In this document: positions 1 through 7,731 of the stretch, piece after piece
Position numbering within the stretch: the stretch's first letter is position 1
Layout of the letters: every line of letters begins with the position of its first letter
From: Porphyromonas sp.
Lineage (GTDB): Bacteria > Bacteroidota > Bacteroidia > Bacteroidales > Porphyromonadaceae
Assembly: GCA_029983495.1 (NCBI GenBank)
Contig: JASBZJ010000070.1
Span: forward strand, 1 to 9,572
DNA: 9,572 nucleotides
Direction of reading: 5' to 3'
Translations under genes and position numbers: made by a program
Notes under the pieces: model-generated
Seen by the model: only the letters and a program-made list of their open reading frames with translations
The model's database searches: none
What the model was told of the DNA's origin: nothing

Positions 1-865
1 AAAAAAAAGCCACTCCTCTCTGTTCCCAGTAAAGGGGTTTTTCTTTGGCTAACTCCGGTAAGAGAATACAACAAAAAAAAGAGACTGGCCAAACTGAACA
101 ATTCCCCAAGAGGAGGGCTACAAAAAAAGTGGTGTATAAAAATCCCTATTCTTCTTCTACAAATTAAACCTATACACTACCATTATTTTTACGTAAACCC
201 ACAACGTTCCCCCAAAACAAGAGAGCGTTACTTTGCAACAACATGCCGAATATCGTAGAATTTTAAGTACTCAACCTCATGCCCAGAGTACGGTTTTAAC
301 ATATTACTCTATTCCTGCGTCTCCTTCACAGTGGAATGATAAGTAATTGCTAGTGCAAATACATATAATTAATCCGATATCAGACTATCATTCCTAAAGA
401 TTAATAACAACCAATCGCAGTATAGCGGACTAAAGCAGAACAACACACAGCACATTTATACCTAAAAATCAAACGAATACACACAAAACAAGGTCATCAT
501 ACACAAACGTAACACAGAAAACTTTTTAACACTCAAAAGATAATCAAGTCAACGAAAAGTACCAAAAATACAAATGGAACCTTAAGGGAATTTGAAAATA
601 AAGAGATGTGATTTCAGAGATTACCCAATTGTAGGCATTCTTACCTTAACTGTATATTACGGATGAGGGTTTAGCACCGAAGGTTAGGCGAGAAGAAATC
701 TTAGTAAACTATGTAACCTAGCCAAAATCCGGAAACAACGTTGCAATTCACCATTATACAACAGTTTCAAATTGACATTTTCCCCAGTTACCACAACCAC
801 GTATAAGAATAAGGGAAATGTTCACTTTTTTCACAAGCGTAACAGTGTAAACGACAATCTTTTTT
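1..865. other. Long A-rich intergenic region, no gene recognised
   Basis: This 865-base stretch is A-rich and has frequent stops in the frames I followed. I found no ORF with a credible start, no recognisable tRNA or rRNA, no RNase P or tmRNA signature, and no CRISPR-like spacing. Small structures exist: a 9-base inverted repeat (ggaatgata at 333-341, tatcattcc at 386-394) and a weak nested pairing (cggat 660-664 with atccg 727-731; aggtta near 681 with taacct near 715). Neither clearly exceeds chance in such AT-rich DNA. The region may contain the end of an upstream transcription unit or an unrecognised small RNA. Confidence 0.6.
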
Positions 866-873
866 TACCTTTG
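866..873 (+). promoter_or_regulatory. Bacteroidetes -7 promoter box for the lipoprotein-protease unit
   Basis: The bases tacctttg match the TAnnTTTG -7 consensus used by the Bacteroidetes primary sigma factor. Transcription would start about 5-9 bases downstream, near 880, leaving a leader of roughly 110 nt before the lipoprotein ATG. I see no convincing TTTG -33 element at the expected distance, but this element is often weak in the phylum. The box lies at the edge of a long gene-free stretch directly upstream of two co-oriented genes, which supports the call. Confidence 0.55.
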
Positions 874-937
874 TATAGTAGCTTGAGGTGAAACTTAGGG
901 TATAATGGAACCCATCTTTCCCTAAAGTAAAATAAAA

Positions 938-979
938 ATGGCTACTCGTTTTAGGAACTTAGTTATAACATTAGTATAG
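938..979 (+). other. Possible 13-codon upstream ORF (leader peptide) in the lipoprotein 5' UTR
   Basis: An ATG at 938 opens a frame reading MATRFRNLVITLV and stops with TAG at 977-979, 10 bases before the lipoprotein ATG at 990. It is preceded by an A-rich run (taaaataaaa), which in Bacteroidetes is a better translation-start context than the sequence before 990 (actacctc). It is in a different frame from the lipoprotein. It could be a translated leader affecting downstream initiation, or chance. Two 8-base direct repeats (taggaact at 952-959 and 977-984) lie in and just after it. Confidence 0.2.
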
Positions 980-989
980 GAACTACCTC

Positions 990-3080
990 ATGAAATTAAA
1001 ATCTAGTTTATTTAATGGTCGCTCAGCCATCGCACTACTGAGCGTAATTACACTGGGCTTTATGGTCTCATCGTGCCACAAAAACCCCGATCCCGACCCC
1101 ACTCCTAATAAAAAACCATTTAAGGAATGGCTACAGCTAAACAGCAATGGCGAACTTAGTAAAGTGCCTATTCCATTTGCTCAGTTCGGCGCAACCCCCG
1201 ATGATGCAAAAAAGTGGGAAGAAGCTTTTGGCTCGGATATCGAAATTGAAAACAACGAAAAACTTTCGTTTAAAACAAACGACCCCAAGGAACTTAACCC
1301 TAACCGAAGCTACAACTTCGAGAATGGAAAGCTTGCTTCATCAAGCTACACGATCTCATCACTGTTAATACTTAAACGCGAAGGCAACAGTATGGCACCT
1401 GCCGACGCATTCGAAAAAATACTTACCTCCGAAGGCTATCAAAAAGTTACCGATAAAAAGGAACTTACCTACGCAAATAACAGTTATCAATTAACCTTTA
1501 CTCTTACAACTAACCACAAAATTGCCGAGGTTTATGTAACGAAAAAAGGCGAAACCCCCGATATCCCCAAAAAGGAATTTAAACAATGGCTCGAACTTAA
1601 CGAAGCGGGAGAGCTTACCAAAGTGCCTATTCCGTTTACCGATCTTTCGAAAAGCGTAGACGATATTAAAGCATGGGAGGATGGCTATGGTTCTACCCTT
1701 TACAAAGAAACCAGCGAAATGCTTGGGTTCAACACCAACGATCCCAAAGGGCTTAACCCCAAACGCCTATATAACATTACCAAGAATAAACTTACCTCCA
1801 TGGCCTACGGAATTGCATCGAAACTTATTTTCGAACCCACACTTACGAAAGATATGCCCAACGATGCCTTCGAACTTGTACTTAAAAACGAAGGCTTCAA
1901 AAAAGTTGACGGCAGTAAGAAGGGGATCATGGAGTATGCCAATGACAAGGTTATGATTTCGTTCAGTTATACGGAGAAGGACAAAAACATGACGCTAGCA
2001 GTAGTTATTCCCCTTCGTAAAAAAACTGATAGTGGCTACAAGTTCTATAATGATGTAAAGGATTTCCCCCTTCTTATAAAGGATAAGTATGTAACCGAAT
2101 ACACACTCGATGAAATTAAAGCCTACGAAAAGAAAGTGAACCGCATTTTTAGCGAAAAGCAAAGTAACGACAAACTGGCTGTTTTTGGGGCTACCGAAGC
2201 TGAACACACTAACTTCCAGATGGTGAAGTACGAACTTCAGGACGGTAAAAATGGCGATGGTACTGATAAAAAAGCAGGTATTTTAGCATATTCGTTTAGC
2301 ATTGAAAACACCGACAAACTTCATAGTAAGGAATATGAAGATTATGTTATTGCCCAAGGCTTTAAATTCGAAAAAGAACTTGCAAGCAGTGGCATAAAAA
2401 TGCTTTTCTACCGTAACGACGAACAAGGCGTAAGGCTTATGGTAACCGACTATACTTCGTTGAAAATACCAGCTACAATGTGGGTATTCGAAAAGTACAC
2501 AAAAAAAGGCAACGATACCCCTACGGAAAAGCGTAAAGCATTTTATCTGCCTGTTATGGCATATAATGCCCCCATTAGCGAAAATTCGGACATTATAAAA
2601 CTCGAAAAAGAACGTGGGTTTACGGCAACCTTTAAACCTAAATCGACCGACAATTATGGCGAACGCCCCGCACGAATCGAATCCGAACCGCCTTTCGATA
2701 GCCAATACGCTATTGGTGTTGGTAAAAAACCAGGTATAACAGGCTTTACCTACATGATTAGTAAAGAACTTAAAGGCGACTACCGTGTAGAAGTTATTGC
2801 AAACCTCAATAAGGTAAACGGCAAAAATAAAGATGCTGGCATTACCGAGCTAAAAGAATTTGTGCTTTCGCAAGGCTTCCAGTTCTTTATGAAAGGCGAC
2901 CTAGGGAATGGCATGGGCAACTACGAATGCTACTACGACGACATAAATAAGATACTACTTACCATACATTACTTTATGGGCGATGCCGTGCCAAGCTTTA
3001 CCCGTGAAGCAAAACCGTTTGAAGCAAAACCCACAAAAGCCGACGTGCTACGTCGCCTGCAATACTACAAGAATAAATAA
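990..3080 (+). CDS. Large repeat-containing surface lipoprotein of unknown function
   Basis: This 696-aa protein starts with a lipoprotein signal peptide: positive residues (MKLK), a hydrophobic stretch from about residue 12, and a lipobox V-S-S-C with the lipidated cysteine at residue 29. A Pro/Asp-rich linker (about 31-40) follows. The rest seems to be four diverged units. Units 1 (41-190) and 2 (194-345) are clearly related, sharing WL-LN, GEL-KVPIPF, TNDPK-LNP and DAFE motifs. Units 3 (about 349-502) and 4 (about 513-672) retain only a faint pattern: an aromatic-rich start, then a GF motif and a Tyr/Phe-rich strand. I do not recognise a named family. It is probably anchored in the outer membrane, possibly surface exposed. 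It ends 14 bases before the protease gene, so the two are likely co-transcribed. The ATG at 990 is chosen because the signal peptide begins there. Codon use resembles the neighbours. Confidence 0.85.
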   Translation: MKLKSSLFNGRSAIALLSVITLGFMVSSCHKNPDPDPTPNKKPFKEWLQLNSNGELSKVPIPFAQFGATPDDAKKWEEAFGSDIEIENNEKLSFKTNDPKELNPNRSYNFENGKLASSSYTISSLLILKREGNSMAPADAFEKILTSEGYQKVTDKKELTYANNSYQLTFTLTTNHKIAEVYVTKKGETPDIPKKEFKQWLELNEAGELTKVPIPFTDLSKSVDDIKAWEDGYGSTLYKETSEMLGFNTNDPKGLNPKRLYNITKNKLTSMAYGIASKLIFEPTLTKDMPNDAFELVLKNEGFKKVDGSKKGIMEYANDKVMISFSYTEKDKNMTLAVVIPLRKKTDSGYKFYNDVKDFPLLIKDKYVTEYTLDEIKAYEKKVNRIFSEKQSNDKLAVFGATEAEHTNFQMVKYELQDGKNGDGTDKKAGILAYSFSIENTDKLHSKEYEDYVIAQGFKFEKELASSGIKMLFYRNDEQGVRLMVTDYTSLKIPATMWVFEKYTKKGNDTPTEKRKAFYLPVMAYNAPISENSDIIKLEKERGFTATFKPKSTDNYGERPARIESEPPFDSQYAIGVGKKPGITGFTYMISKELKGDYRVEVIANLNKVNGKNKDAGITELKEFVLSQGFQFFMKGDLGNGMGNYECYYDDINKILLTIHYFMGDAVPSFTREAKPFEAKPTKADVLRRLQYYKNK
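1110..2024 (+). repeat. Two tandem ~150-residue repeat units inside the lipoprotein
   Basis: Unit 1 is encoded at about 1110-1559 and unit 2 at about 1569-2024. The proteins align over their full length, with roughly half the positions identical in the first 60 residues by eye. The best conserved part is GEL(S/T)KVPIPF, followed by DD.K.WE, TNDPK.LNP and P.DAFE..L..EG. At DNA level the copies are still partly identical, for example aaagtgcctattcc followed by a/g and ttt in both. This indicates internal gene duplication followed by divergence. Two further, much more diverged units appear to follow up to about 3005. Confidence 0.8.
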
Positions 3081-3094
3081 CTTAATAGCGAAGT

Positions 3095-4396
3095 ATGAAA
3101 CATTTCATTTTCGTTACTACTCTACTCGTTGGGCTTTGCCTAGGCTCGGCTACGCATATTGTAGCACAACTAAGCTGGGGCGGTAAACCTAAGGAAGTAA
3201 CATTTAACAAGGGGCTCCGCAATTCGGTGGAGCCTCTTGCTGTATTTGTTCCTTATAACAAGGAGGACCTATTAGCAACAAGCCAATGGCAAAATGGATT
3301 ATACCAAGTTGGTCGAGCCATCGACGTAAAAACCGACTTTTTTGACCATGCGCAAAGTGCTACAGCAAGCGATGGAACCCAATGTTATCAGCTGGAACTT
3401 ACGGCACGCGATGCGGTAGCTATTTCGGTTACTTTTAGCCAATTTTTGCTTCCACAAGGGGCAAAGTTTTTCATCTTTACCCCAACGGAACAACTGGGGG
3501 CTTTTATGCACGAAACCAACCCCTCGGGCAAAGTACTTGCTACAGCTCCACTTGAGGGGAATAGAATAACCCTTCGCTACGAAGCCCCTAAAAATGTAGC
3601 TAAAGCAACCATTGTTATCGATCATATTGGATACCTGTTCCGCAACCACAATACCCCCAACAACCCTTCCGCACGCAATACGGGTAAGGAAGGGGCAAGC
3701 ACAAATTGCGAAGTAAATGCCAATTGTAGCGAAGGCAATAAACTTGAAAAACAAAAGGATGCCCTAGTACAGATTTACCTAAAGGCGGGGAAAAGCTATG
3801 CCTACTGTACAGGTACAGTAGTTAACAACACCGCCGAGGATTTTACCCCCTATATACTTACGGCAGCTCACTGCCGAGGCGATAAGGTACTTGCTAGCGA
3901 AGAGGATTTTAAGGAGTGGGTATTTTCGTTTCACTACCTAAAACCCAATTGCCAAAACAACTACCGAATGGGTACCCCTACCCTTTCGCTTACAGGTGCC
4001 GAACTTGTAAGTTTTTTGCCTATTAATGGCAAAAGCGATGGTATGCTACTTAAATTGCTTGCTCCTATACCCCCATTTTATGGTGTATATTATGCGGGTT
4101 GGAACCGCCAAGAACAACCGGCTGAAGGGGATTATAGAGGGCTACATCACCCCCAAGGCGATGTTATGAAGGTTTCGACCACGAGTAAACTACCTGACAT
4201 TACCACCTATAAGGACAAAAACTCGGTAGGAGCCAAGGATGCCTTTTTAAATGTTACATACGAAAAAACTCAGAATGGGTATGGTGTTACCGAAGGCGGA
4301 AGCTCAGGTAGCCCATTATTTAACAACGAAGGGCTTGTAATCGGTACTCTTTCGGGTGGAAACTCGTCGTGTACTTTAACCCTACCACTGGGATAA
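3095..4396 (+). CDS. 5' part: signal peptide, propeptide and S1 (lysyl endopeptidase-type) catalytic domain
   Basis: The 433-aa frame starts with a Sec signal peptide (hydrophobic 4-20, likely cut after VAQ at 25). A LSWGGKP motif, typical of the start of Bacteroidetes propeptides, follows. The catalytic domain begins near residue 200. The triad is His259 (in LTAAHC), Asp315 (in KSDGMLLKL) and Ser404 (in EGGSSGSP). Cysteines 205, 211, 238, 260, 286 and 426 match the six that form three disulfides in Achromobacter protease I: spacing is identical for C205/C211, C238/C260 and Ser404-to-C426. This supports a Lys-specific endopeptidase ancestry. The frame ends seven residues after Cys426 (TLTLPLG), so the last strands of the fold and the helix are missing. 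It starts 14 bases after the lipoprotein stop, implying co-transcription. Confidence 0.8.
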   Translation: MKHFIFVTTLLVGLCLGSATHIVAQLSWGGKPKEVTFNKGLRNSVEPLAVFVPYNKEDLLATSQWQNGLYQVGRAIDVKTDFFDHAQSATASDGTQCYQLELTARDAVAISVTFSQFLLPQGAKFFIFTPTEQLGAFMHETNPSGKVLATAPLEGNRITLRYEAPKNVAKATIVIDHIGYLFRNHNTPNNPSARNTGKEGASTNCEVNANCSEGNKLEKQKDALVQIYLKAGKSYAYCTGTVVNNTAEDFTPYILTAAHCRGDKVLASEEDFKEWVFSFHYLKPNCQNNYRMGTPTLSLTGAELVSFLPINGKSDGMLLKLLAPIPPFYGVYYAGWNRQEQPAEGDYRGLHHPQGDVMKVSTTSKLPDITTYKDKNSVGAKDAFLNVTYEKTQNGYGVTEGGSSGSPLFNNEGLVIGTLSGGNSSCTLTLPLG

Positions 4397-5948
4397 GTTC
4401 GAGCCCGAAGGAACAAGTATAGCTAAAGCACTCGACCCCGTTGGCAAGGGAACTGCAATAAAGCTTGAGGGAAAATACCAAAGCGGTACCTTAACCACCC
4501 CCGCCTTGTTTGCAAGCTTTATTGGAGCTACTACATTGCTTAACGATGAAAAGGATAGCTACACCGCCAATTTTGGTTGGGAACCCGTAACAAACTTACC
4601 TGATAAAGACAATTGGAAGTTATACATTTGGAAAGGAGGCGATAGCGAGCCTATTACATCATTAAATGTAGGGGCAATGTGGATGGATAAAGTAACCCCC
4701 ACAAAATCAGGCACTATAACCTACACATTCCGCTATGGCTACACCCCAAGCCCAGGGGCTAAACCTATATATTTAAATCCATCGCACTATACCTTGCTTA
4801 CTAAAAAGCCTCAAGGCGTACGGAACTTTAAACAAGTAGGCAAAAAGCTCAGTTGGGAAAAACCCATTATATTCCAACGAGTAACAAATATTGCACCAGG
4901 CGATACCGAAAAACTCATCCAGCTCGATGATTACCGCGATTTTAGCGAACCTTACTTTCGCAAACCTATAAAAACCATTATTCAGGGGTCGCTATTCAAT
5001 GGGGCTGAACTAAAACACGTAGTAGGAAAATCGATTGTTGCGATTGGGTTCTACCCCGCTCGAACGGAAAAAATTCACACGTATAGTGTATTTGTTCGCA
5101 ATGGTGTAAATATCGACGCTTCGAATAATTATAAAATAGGAGCCGATACCCATGAAACCTATACAGAACAAGCGGTACCATCACCGTACAAAGAACTTGC
5201 CTATAGGGAGGTAAAACTAGCAAAGCCCTTTATTATAACAAATAACGCCCTGCTGGTTGCTGGAGTAAAAACCGATACTAAAACCGACTTCGAAAGCCGA
5301 GCCGTAACTGCAACACGCAAAAAGCTCCCCGAAGCGTGGAACAACAGTGCTATTACTCACTACCACCCCGAACAAGGTAAGGAGCCATTTAACAACCGCT
5401 GGGCAACTTTCGATGAGGCTTTCCCTGCACAAGATGGGTATAGTGCCGTCAACTTTGTGCTTTGCGATGCCAACAATGGCGAAAACTTCGAAATACCTGC
5501 CGACATGCCTTATGGCCCCTTCCCCATGTTGTTCCCCAAGCTAATCGGATACAAAGTAGTAAACCACAAAACAGGTGCTACCGTGGAAACGATTACCGAT
5601 CCCGAAACATTGGGGTACACTGCTACAACCGACGAAGAATATGAAGTTATTCCATTGTATCGCGATTTTCTCGATGGGCAATCAACCAACGCCATACAAA
5701 TACCTACCGAGCAAATGCCAAAAGCTGTTCCCACAACTTTTAGCGATAAACTAACCCTTTATCAGGCATCTAACGTTGTAGAAATTAGCTTTTATAACCT
5801 CGCTGGAGAAAAGATACTTGTACTACCCCTAACGCCTATGAATAACATCCAAAAATTGGATGTAAACACCTTGCCACAAGGGGCATGTATTGCTGTATAT
5901 ACCTTAAGTGACGGCAAACAAGTTATTCAAAAACTAACGAAGAAATAA
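4380..5948 (+). CDS. 3' part: end of protease fold, accessory beta domains and T9SS sorting domain
   Basis: This frame opens with YHWDKFEPEG, a typical end of the S1 domain in this family, so it belongs to the upstream frame and is not a separate gene. Its first ATG is at 4677, inside a conserved-looking stretch, and the TTG at 4506 is equally unlikely as a start. Beta-rich segments follow (GTITYTFRYGYTP; LSWEKP; YSVFVRNGVNI), resembling Ig/Fn3-like modules of secreted Bacteroidetes proteases, though I cannot name a family. The last ~75 residues (about 5721-5945) look like a type A T9SS C-terminal domain: VVEISFYNLAGEKILVLPL, then LPQGACIAVYTL and the end KQVIQKLTKK. Such a domain sends proteins across the outer membrane and is normally cleaved, with attachment to A-LPS. 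Without frame restoration this part would not be translated. Confidence 0.7.
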   Translation, partial: PYHWDKFEPEGTSIAKALDPVGKGTAIKLEGKYQSGTLTTPALFASFIGATTLLNDEKDSYTANFGWEPVTNLPDKDNWKLYIWKGGDSEPITSLNVGAMWMDKVTPTKSGTITYTFRYGYTPSPGAKPIYLNPSHYTLLTKKPQGVRNFKQVGKKLSWEKPIIFQRVTNIAPGDTEKLIQLDDYRDFSEPYFRKPIKTIIQGSLFNGAELKHVVGKSIVAIGFYPARTEKIHTYSVFVRNGVNIDASNNYKIGADTHETYTEQAVPSPYKELAYREVKLAKPFIITNNALLVAGVKTDTKTDFESRAVTATRKKLPEAWNNSAITHYHPEQGKEPFNNRWATFDEAFPAQDGYSAVNFVLCDANNGENFEIPADMPYGPFPMLFPKLIGYKVVNHKTGATVETITDPETLGYTATTDEEYEVIPLYRDFLDGQSTNAIQIPTEQMPKAVPTTFSDKLTLYQASNVVEISFYNLAGEKILVLPLTPMNNIQKLDVNTLPQGACIAVYTLSDGKQVIQKLTKK

Positions 5949-5952
5949 CAAG

Positions 5953-6033
5953 CTTTACAACCAAACCAGGGCTTTACACTCAGCTAAGTACCATAAAATA
6001 TGGTAACTTTGTAAAGGGCTGAGCGTAAAGCCC
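5953..6033 (+). terminator. Structured intergenic element with interleaved inverted repeats, probable terminator
   Basis: A 16-base arm (gggctttacactcagc, 5969-5984) pairs with 6018-6033 (gctgagcgtaaagccc) with one C-A mismatch. Inside it is a perfect 7-bp hairpin with an AAA loop (taccata 5989-5995, tatggta 5999-6005). A further arm, ctttacaa (5953-5960), is complementary to ttgtaaag (6009-6016). The arms run in order A-B-A'-B', and A resembles B, so alternative folds are possible. No U-run follows the large stem on either strand, so it may end transcription weakly, stabilise mRNA ends, or regulate glyA. It sits 5 bases after the protease stop codon. Confidence 0.5.
6004..6011 (+). promoter_or_regulatory. 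Candidate -7 promoter box for glyA
   Basis: The bases taactttg fit TAnnTTTG. Transcription would start near 6018, about 79 nt before the glyA ATG, with the 3' arm of the upstream hairpin at the RNA 5' end. No good -33 element is visible, and the box overlaps the inverted repeats, so it may partly be chance. I saw no better box in 5949-6096. Confidence 0.4.
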
Positions 6034-6096
6034 CTCGTTGTAGCTAAAGTAAAACATCATTCAACGATAATAAACCATTCAAATTATATTTCCAAA

Positions 6097-7377
6097 ATGA
6101 AAAGAGACCAAGCTATTTTCGACCTTATCGCTAAGGAAAGAGAGCGACAAACCAAAGGGATTGAACTTATTGCTAGCGAAAACTTTGTAAGCGACCAAGT
6201 AATGGAAGCTATGGGAAGCGTAATGACGAACAAATATGCCGAAGGCTACCCGGGAAAACGTTACTATGGAGGGTGCGAAGTTGTAGACCAAAGCGAACAG
6301 CTTGCCATTGATAGAATAAAACAACTGTTCGATGCCGAATGGGCCAACGTACAACCTCACTCGGGTGCACAAGCAAATATGGCAGTACTGCTTACCGTGC
6401 TTAAACCTGGCGATACCTTTATGGGGTTAAACCTCGAACATGGCGGTCACCTCTCACATGGTTCGCTCGTTAATAGTTCGGGTATTCTTTACAAGCCCGT
6501 AGGCTACAACCTAAACCGCGAAACCGGTCAGGTTGATTACGACGAAATGGAAAAACTAGCTCGCGAACATAAACCCAAACTCCTTATTGCTGGAGCTTCG
6601 GCTTATTCTCGCGAATGGGATTACGAAAGAATGCGTAAAATTGCCGACGAAGTTGGAGCAATATTTATGGTTGATATGGCTCACCCTGCTGGGCTTATTG
6701 CCGCCGGTCTTCTTAAAAACCCGGTTAAGTATGCTCATGTAGTAACCTCAACTACCCATAAAACCCTTCGTGGTCCACGTGGTGGGATTATTCTTATTGG
6801 CAAGGATTTTGAAAACCCATGGGGTGTTAAAACACCAAAGGGAGCAACAAAAATGATGAGTGCAATGCTCGATAGTGCTGTATTCCCAGGTGTTCAAGGT
6901 GGACCGCTCGAACACGTTATTGCAGCTAAAGCCGTAGCTTTTGGAGAAGCACTCGACCCCTCGTTTAAAGATTACCAAATGCAAGTAAAAAAGAATGCAG
7001 CTCGCCTTGCAGAAGCATTTGTTGAAAAGGGTTATCATATCATTTCGGGAGGTACCGAAAACCACTCAATGCTTATCGACTTACGGACCAAATTCCCCGA
7101 CCTTACAGGTAAAGTTGCCGAAAAAGCACTTGTTGCGGCCGATATTACCGTAAACAAAAATATGGTTCCCTTCGATAGCCGTAGTGCATTCCAAACATCG
7201 GGCATACGAGTTGGTACTCCTGCAATTACTACACGTGGATTAAAAGAAAACGATATGCCTGGCATTGTTGACCTTATCGACCGTGTTCTTTCGGATCCCG
7301 AAAATGAAACCGTTCAAGCCGAAGTACGTAAGGAAGTAAATGCCAAGATGAGTAGCTTACCCTTATTTGCATGGTAA
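6097..7377 (+). CDS. glyA: Serine hydroxymethyltransferase
   Basis: This 426-aa cytoplasmic PLP enzyme converts serine and tetrahydrofolate to glycine and 5,10-methylene-THF, the main source of one-carbon units for purine, thymidylate and methionine synthesis. Landmarks are clear: [12 protein letters not shown] (about 21-32), [17 protein letters not shown] (45-61), [10 protein letters not shown] (88-97), [10 protein letters not shown] (193-202) and the PLP-lysine motif [13 protein letters not shown], in which Lys222 should form the Schiff base. Length matches the usual 415-430 aa and the frame is intact. The ATG at 6097 is preceded by an A/T-rich stretch without a Shine-Dalgarno, usual for Bacteroidetes. 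It appears monocistronic: a promoter-like box at 6004 upstream and a strong hairpin at 7411 downstream. The identification is secure. Confidence 0.98.
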   Translation: MKRDQAIFDLIAKERERQTKGIELIASENFVSDQVMEAMGSVMTNKYAEGYPGKRYYGGCEVVDQSEQLAIDRIKQLFDAEWANVQPHSGAQANMAVLLTVLKPGDTFMGLNLEHGGHLSHGSLVNSSGILYKPVGYNLNRETGQVDYDEMEKLAREHKPKLLIAGASAYSREWDYERMRKIADEVGAIFMVDMAHPAGLIAAGLLKNPVKYAHVVTSTTHKTLRGPRGGIILIGKDFENPWGVKTPKGATKMMSAMLDSAVFPGVQGGPLEHVIAAKAVAFGEALDPSFKDYQMQVKKNAARLAEAFVEKGYHIISGGTENHSMLIDLRTKFPDLTGKVAEKALVAADITVNKNMVPFDSRSAFQTSGIRVGTPAITTRGLKENDMPGIVDLIDRVLSDPENETVQAEVRKEVNAKMSSLPLFAW

Positions 7378-7410
7378 GCAAAAACCAAGCATAACCTTAA
7401 TTGAGTAAGA

Positions 7411-7453
7411 AACAAAGCCCCCCTTTTGTTAAAGGGAGGCTTTGTTCGTTTTT
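7411..7453 (+). terminator. Rho-independent terminator after glyA
   Basis: A 16-base stem (aacaaagccccccttt 7411-7426 with aaagggaggctttgtt 7431-7446) has a single C-A mismatch, a TGTT loop and a following T-rich tail (cgttttta). It starts 34 bases after the glyA stop codon and separates glyA from the LysE-like gene. Confidence 0.9.
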
Positions 7454-7699
7454 ACTGATGGTAAAAAAATCATTTTAAGCAGACTCTTAGAAATTTGCAG
7501 AACAAGACGTCGCAGAGTACCATGGACACACAGAGTATAGAAGCTAATAACAAAGGGATGTGAACACACACTATGCCCTCCAATTTAGAAAGCCTTTCGT
7601 AACGCTGTAGATGAGGTATTGTGCAAAGGGCTTTAGCAGTACTTTAATGAGTAACATAAAAAAGAGGCCAAACTTAGGTTACAAAACCAAAATCTTCAG

Positions 7700-7707
7700 T
7701 ACCTTTG
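7700..7707 (+). promoter_or_regulatory. -7 promoter box for the LysE-family gene
   Basis: The bases tacctttg are identical to the box at 866-873. Transcription would start around 7713-7716, giving a leader of under 20 nt before the ATG at 7732. The box overlaps the TTG at 7705, the furthest upstream possible start of this frame, which argues that TTG is not used. The preceding 7454-7699 region holds no gene I can support. Confidence 0.6.
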
Positions 7708-7731
7708 TGTGTAAAGAAACTAAATGGTTTT

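Larger units (their letters stand above)
3095..5948 (+). pseudogene. T9SS-exported lysyl-endopeptidase-like serine protease gene, frame-disrupted
   Basis: One gene is split over two frames. The first part reads in frame from ATG 3095 and stops at 4394-4396. The rest is open in the next frame from 4380 to the stop at 5946-5948 and has no credible start of its own. Removing one base near 4382 would join them into a protein of 950 aa with a signal peptide, propeptide, trypsin-like domain, beta-rich domains and T9SS sorting domain. The switch must lie in 4377-4396, because the second frame has a stop at 4377-4379. The cause may be a real mutation (single insertion, or a deletion of 3n+2 bases) or a sequence error. 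As read, the product would lose the end of its catalytic domain and its export signal, so it is probably non-functional. Confidence 0.75.

Noticed and set aside
333..394. 9-bp inverted repeat with a 44-base loop
   Set aside because: A match this size is plausible by chance in long AT-rich DNA, and it has no neighbouring signal; kept only as a remark in the intergenic entry.
2283..2705. 140-codon ORF on the minus strand inside the lipoprotein
   Set aside because: Antisense shadow of a well-supported gene; no recognisable protein and no promoter or start context. The same applies to 3299-3754, 6079-6372 and 6748-7065.
4377..4396. Programmed +1 frameshift as explanation for the split protease
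   Set aside because: No slippery motif, stimulatory structure or precedent in this family is visible, and residues expected in relatives seem to be missing at the junction.
4506..5948. Separate gene starting at TTG 4506
   Set aside because: The frame is open and protein-like back to 4380 with the S1-domain ending YHWDKF, so it is the remainder of the upstream protease.
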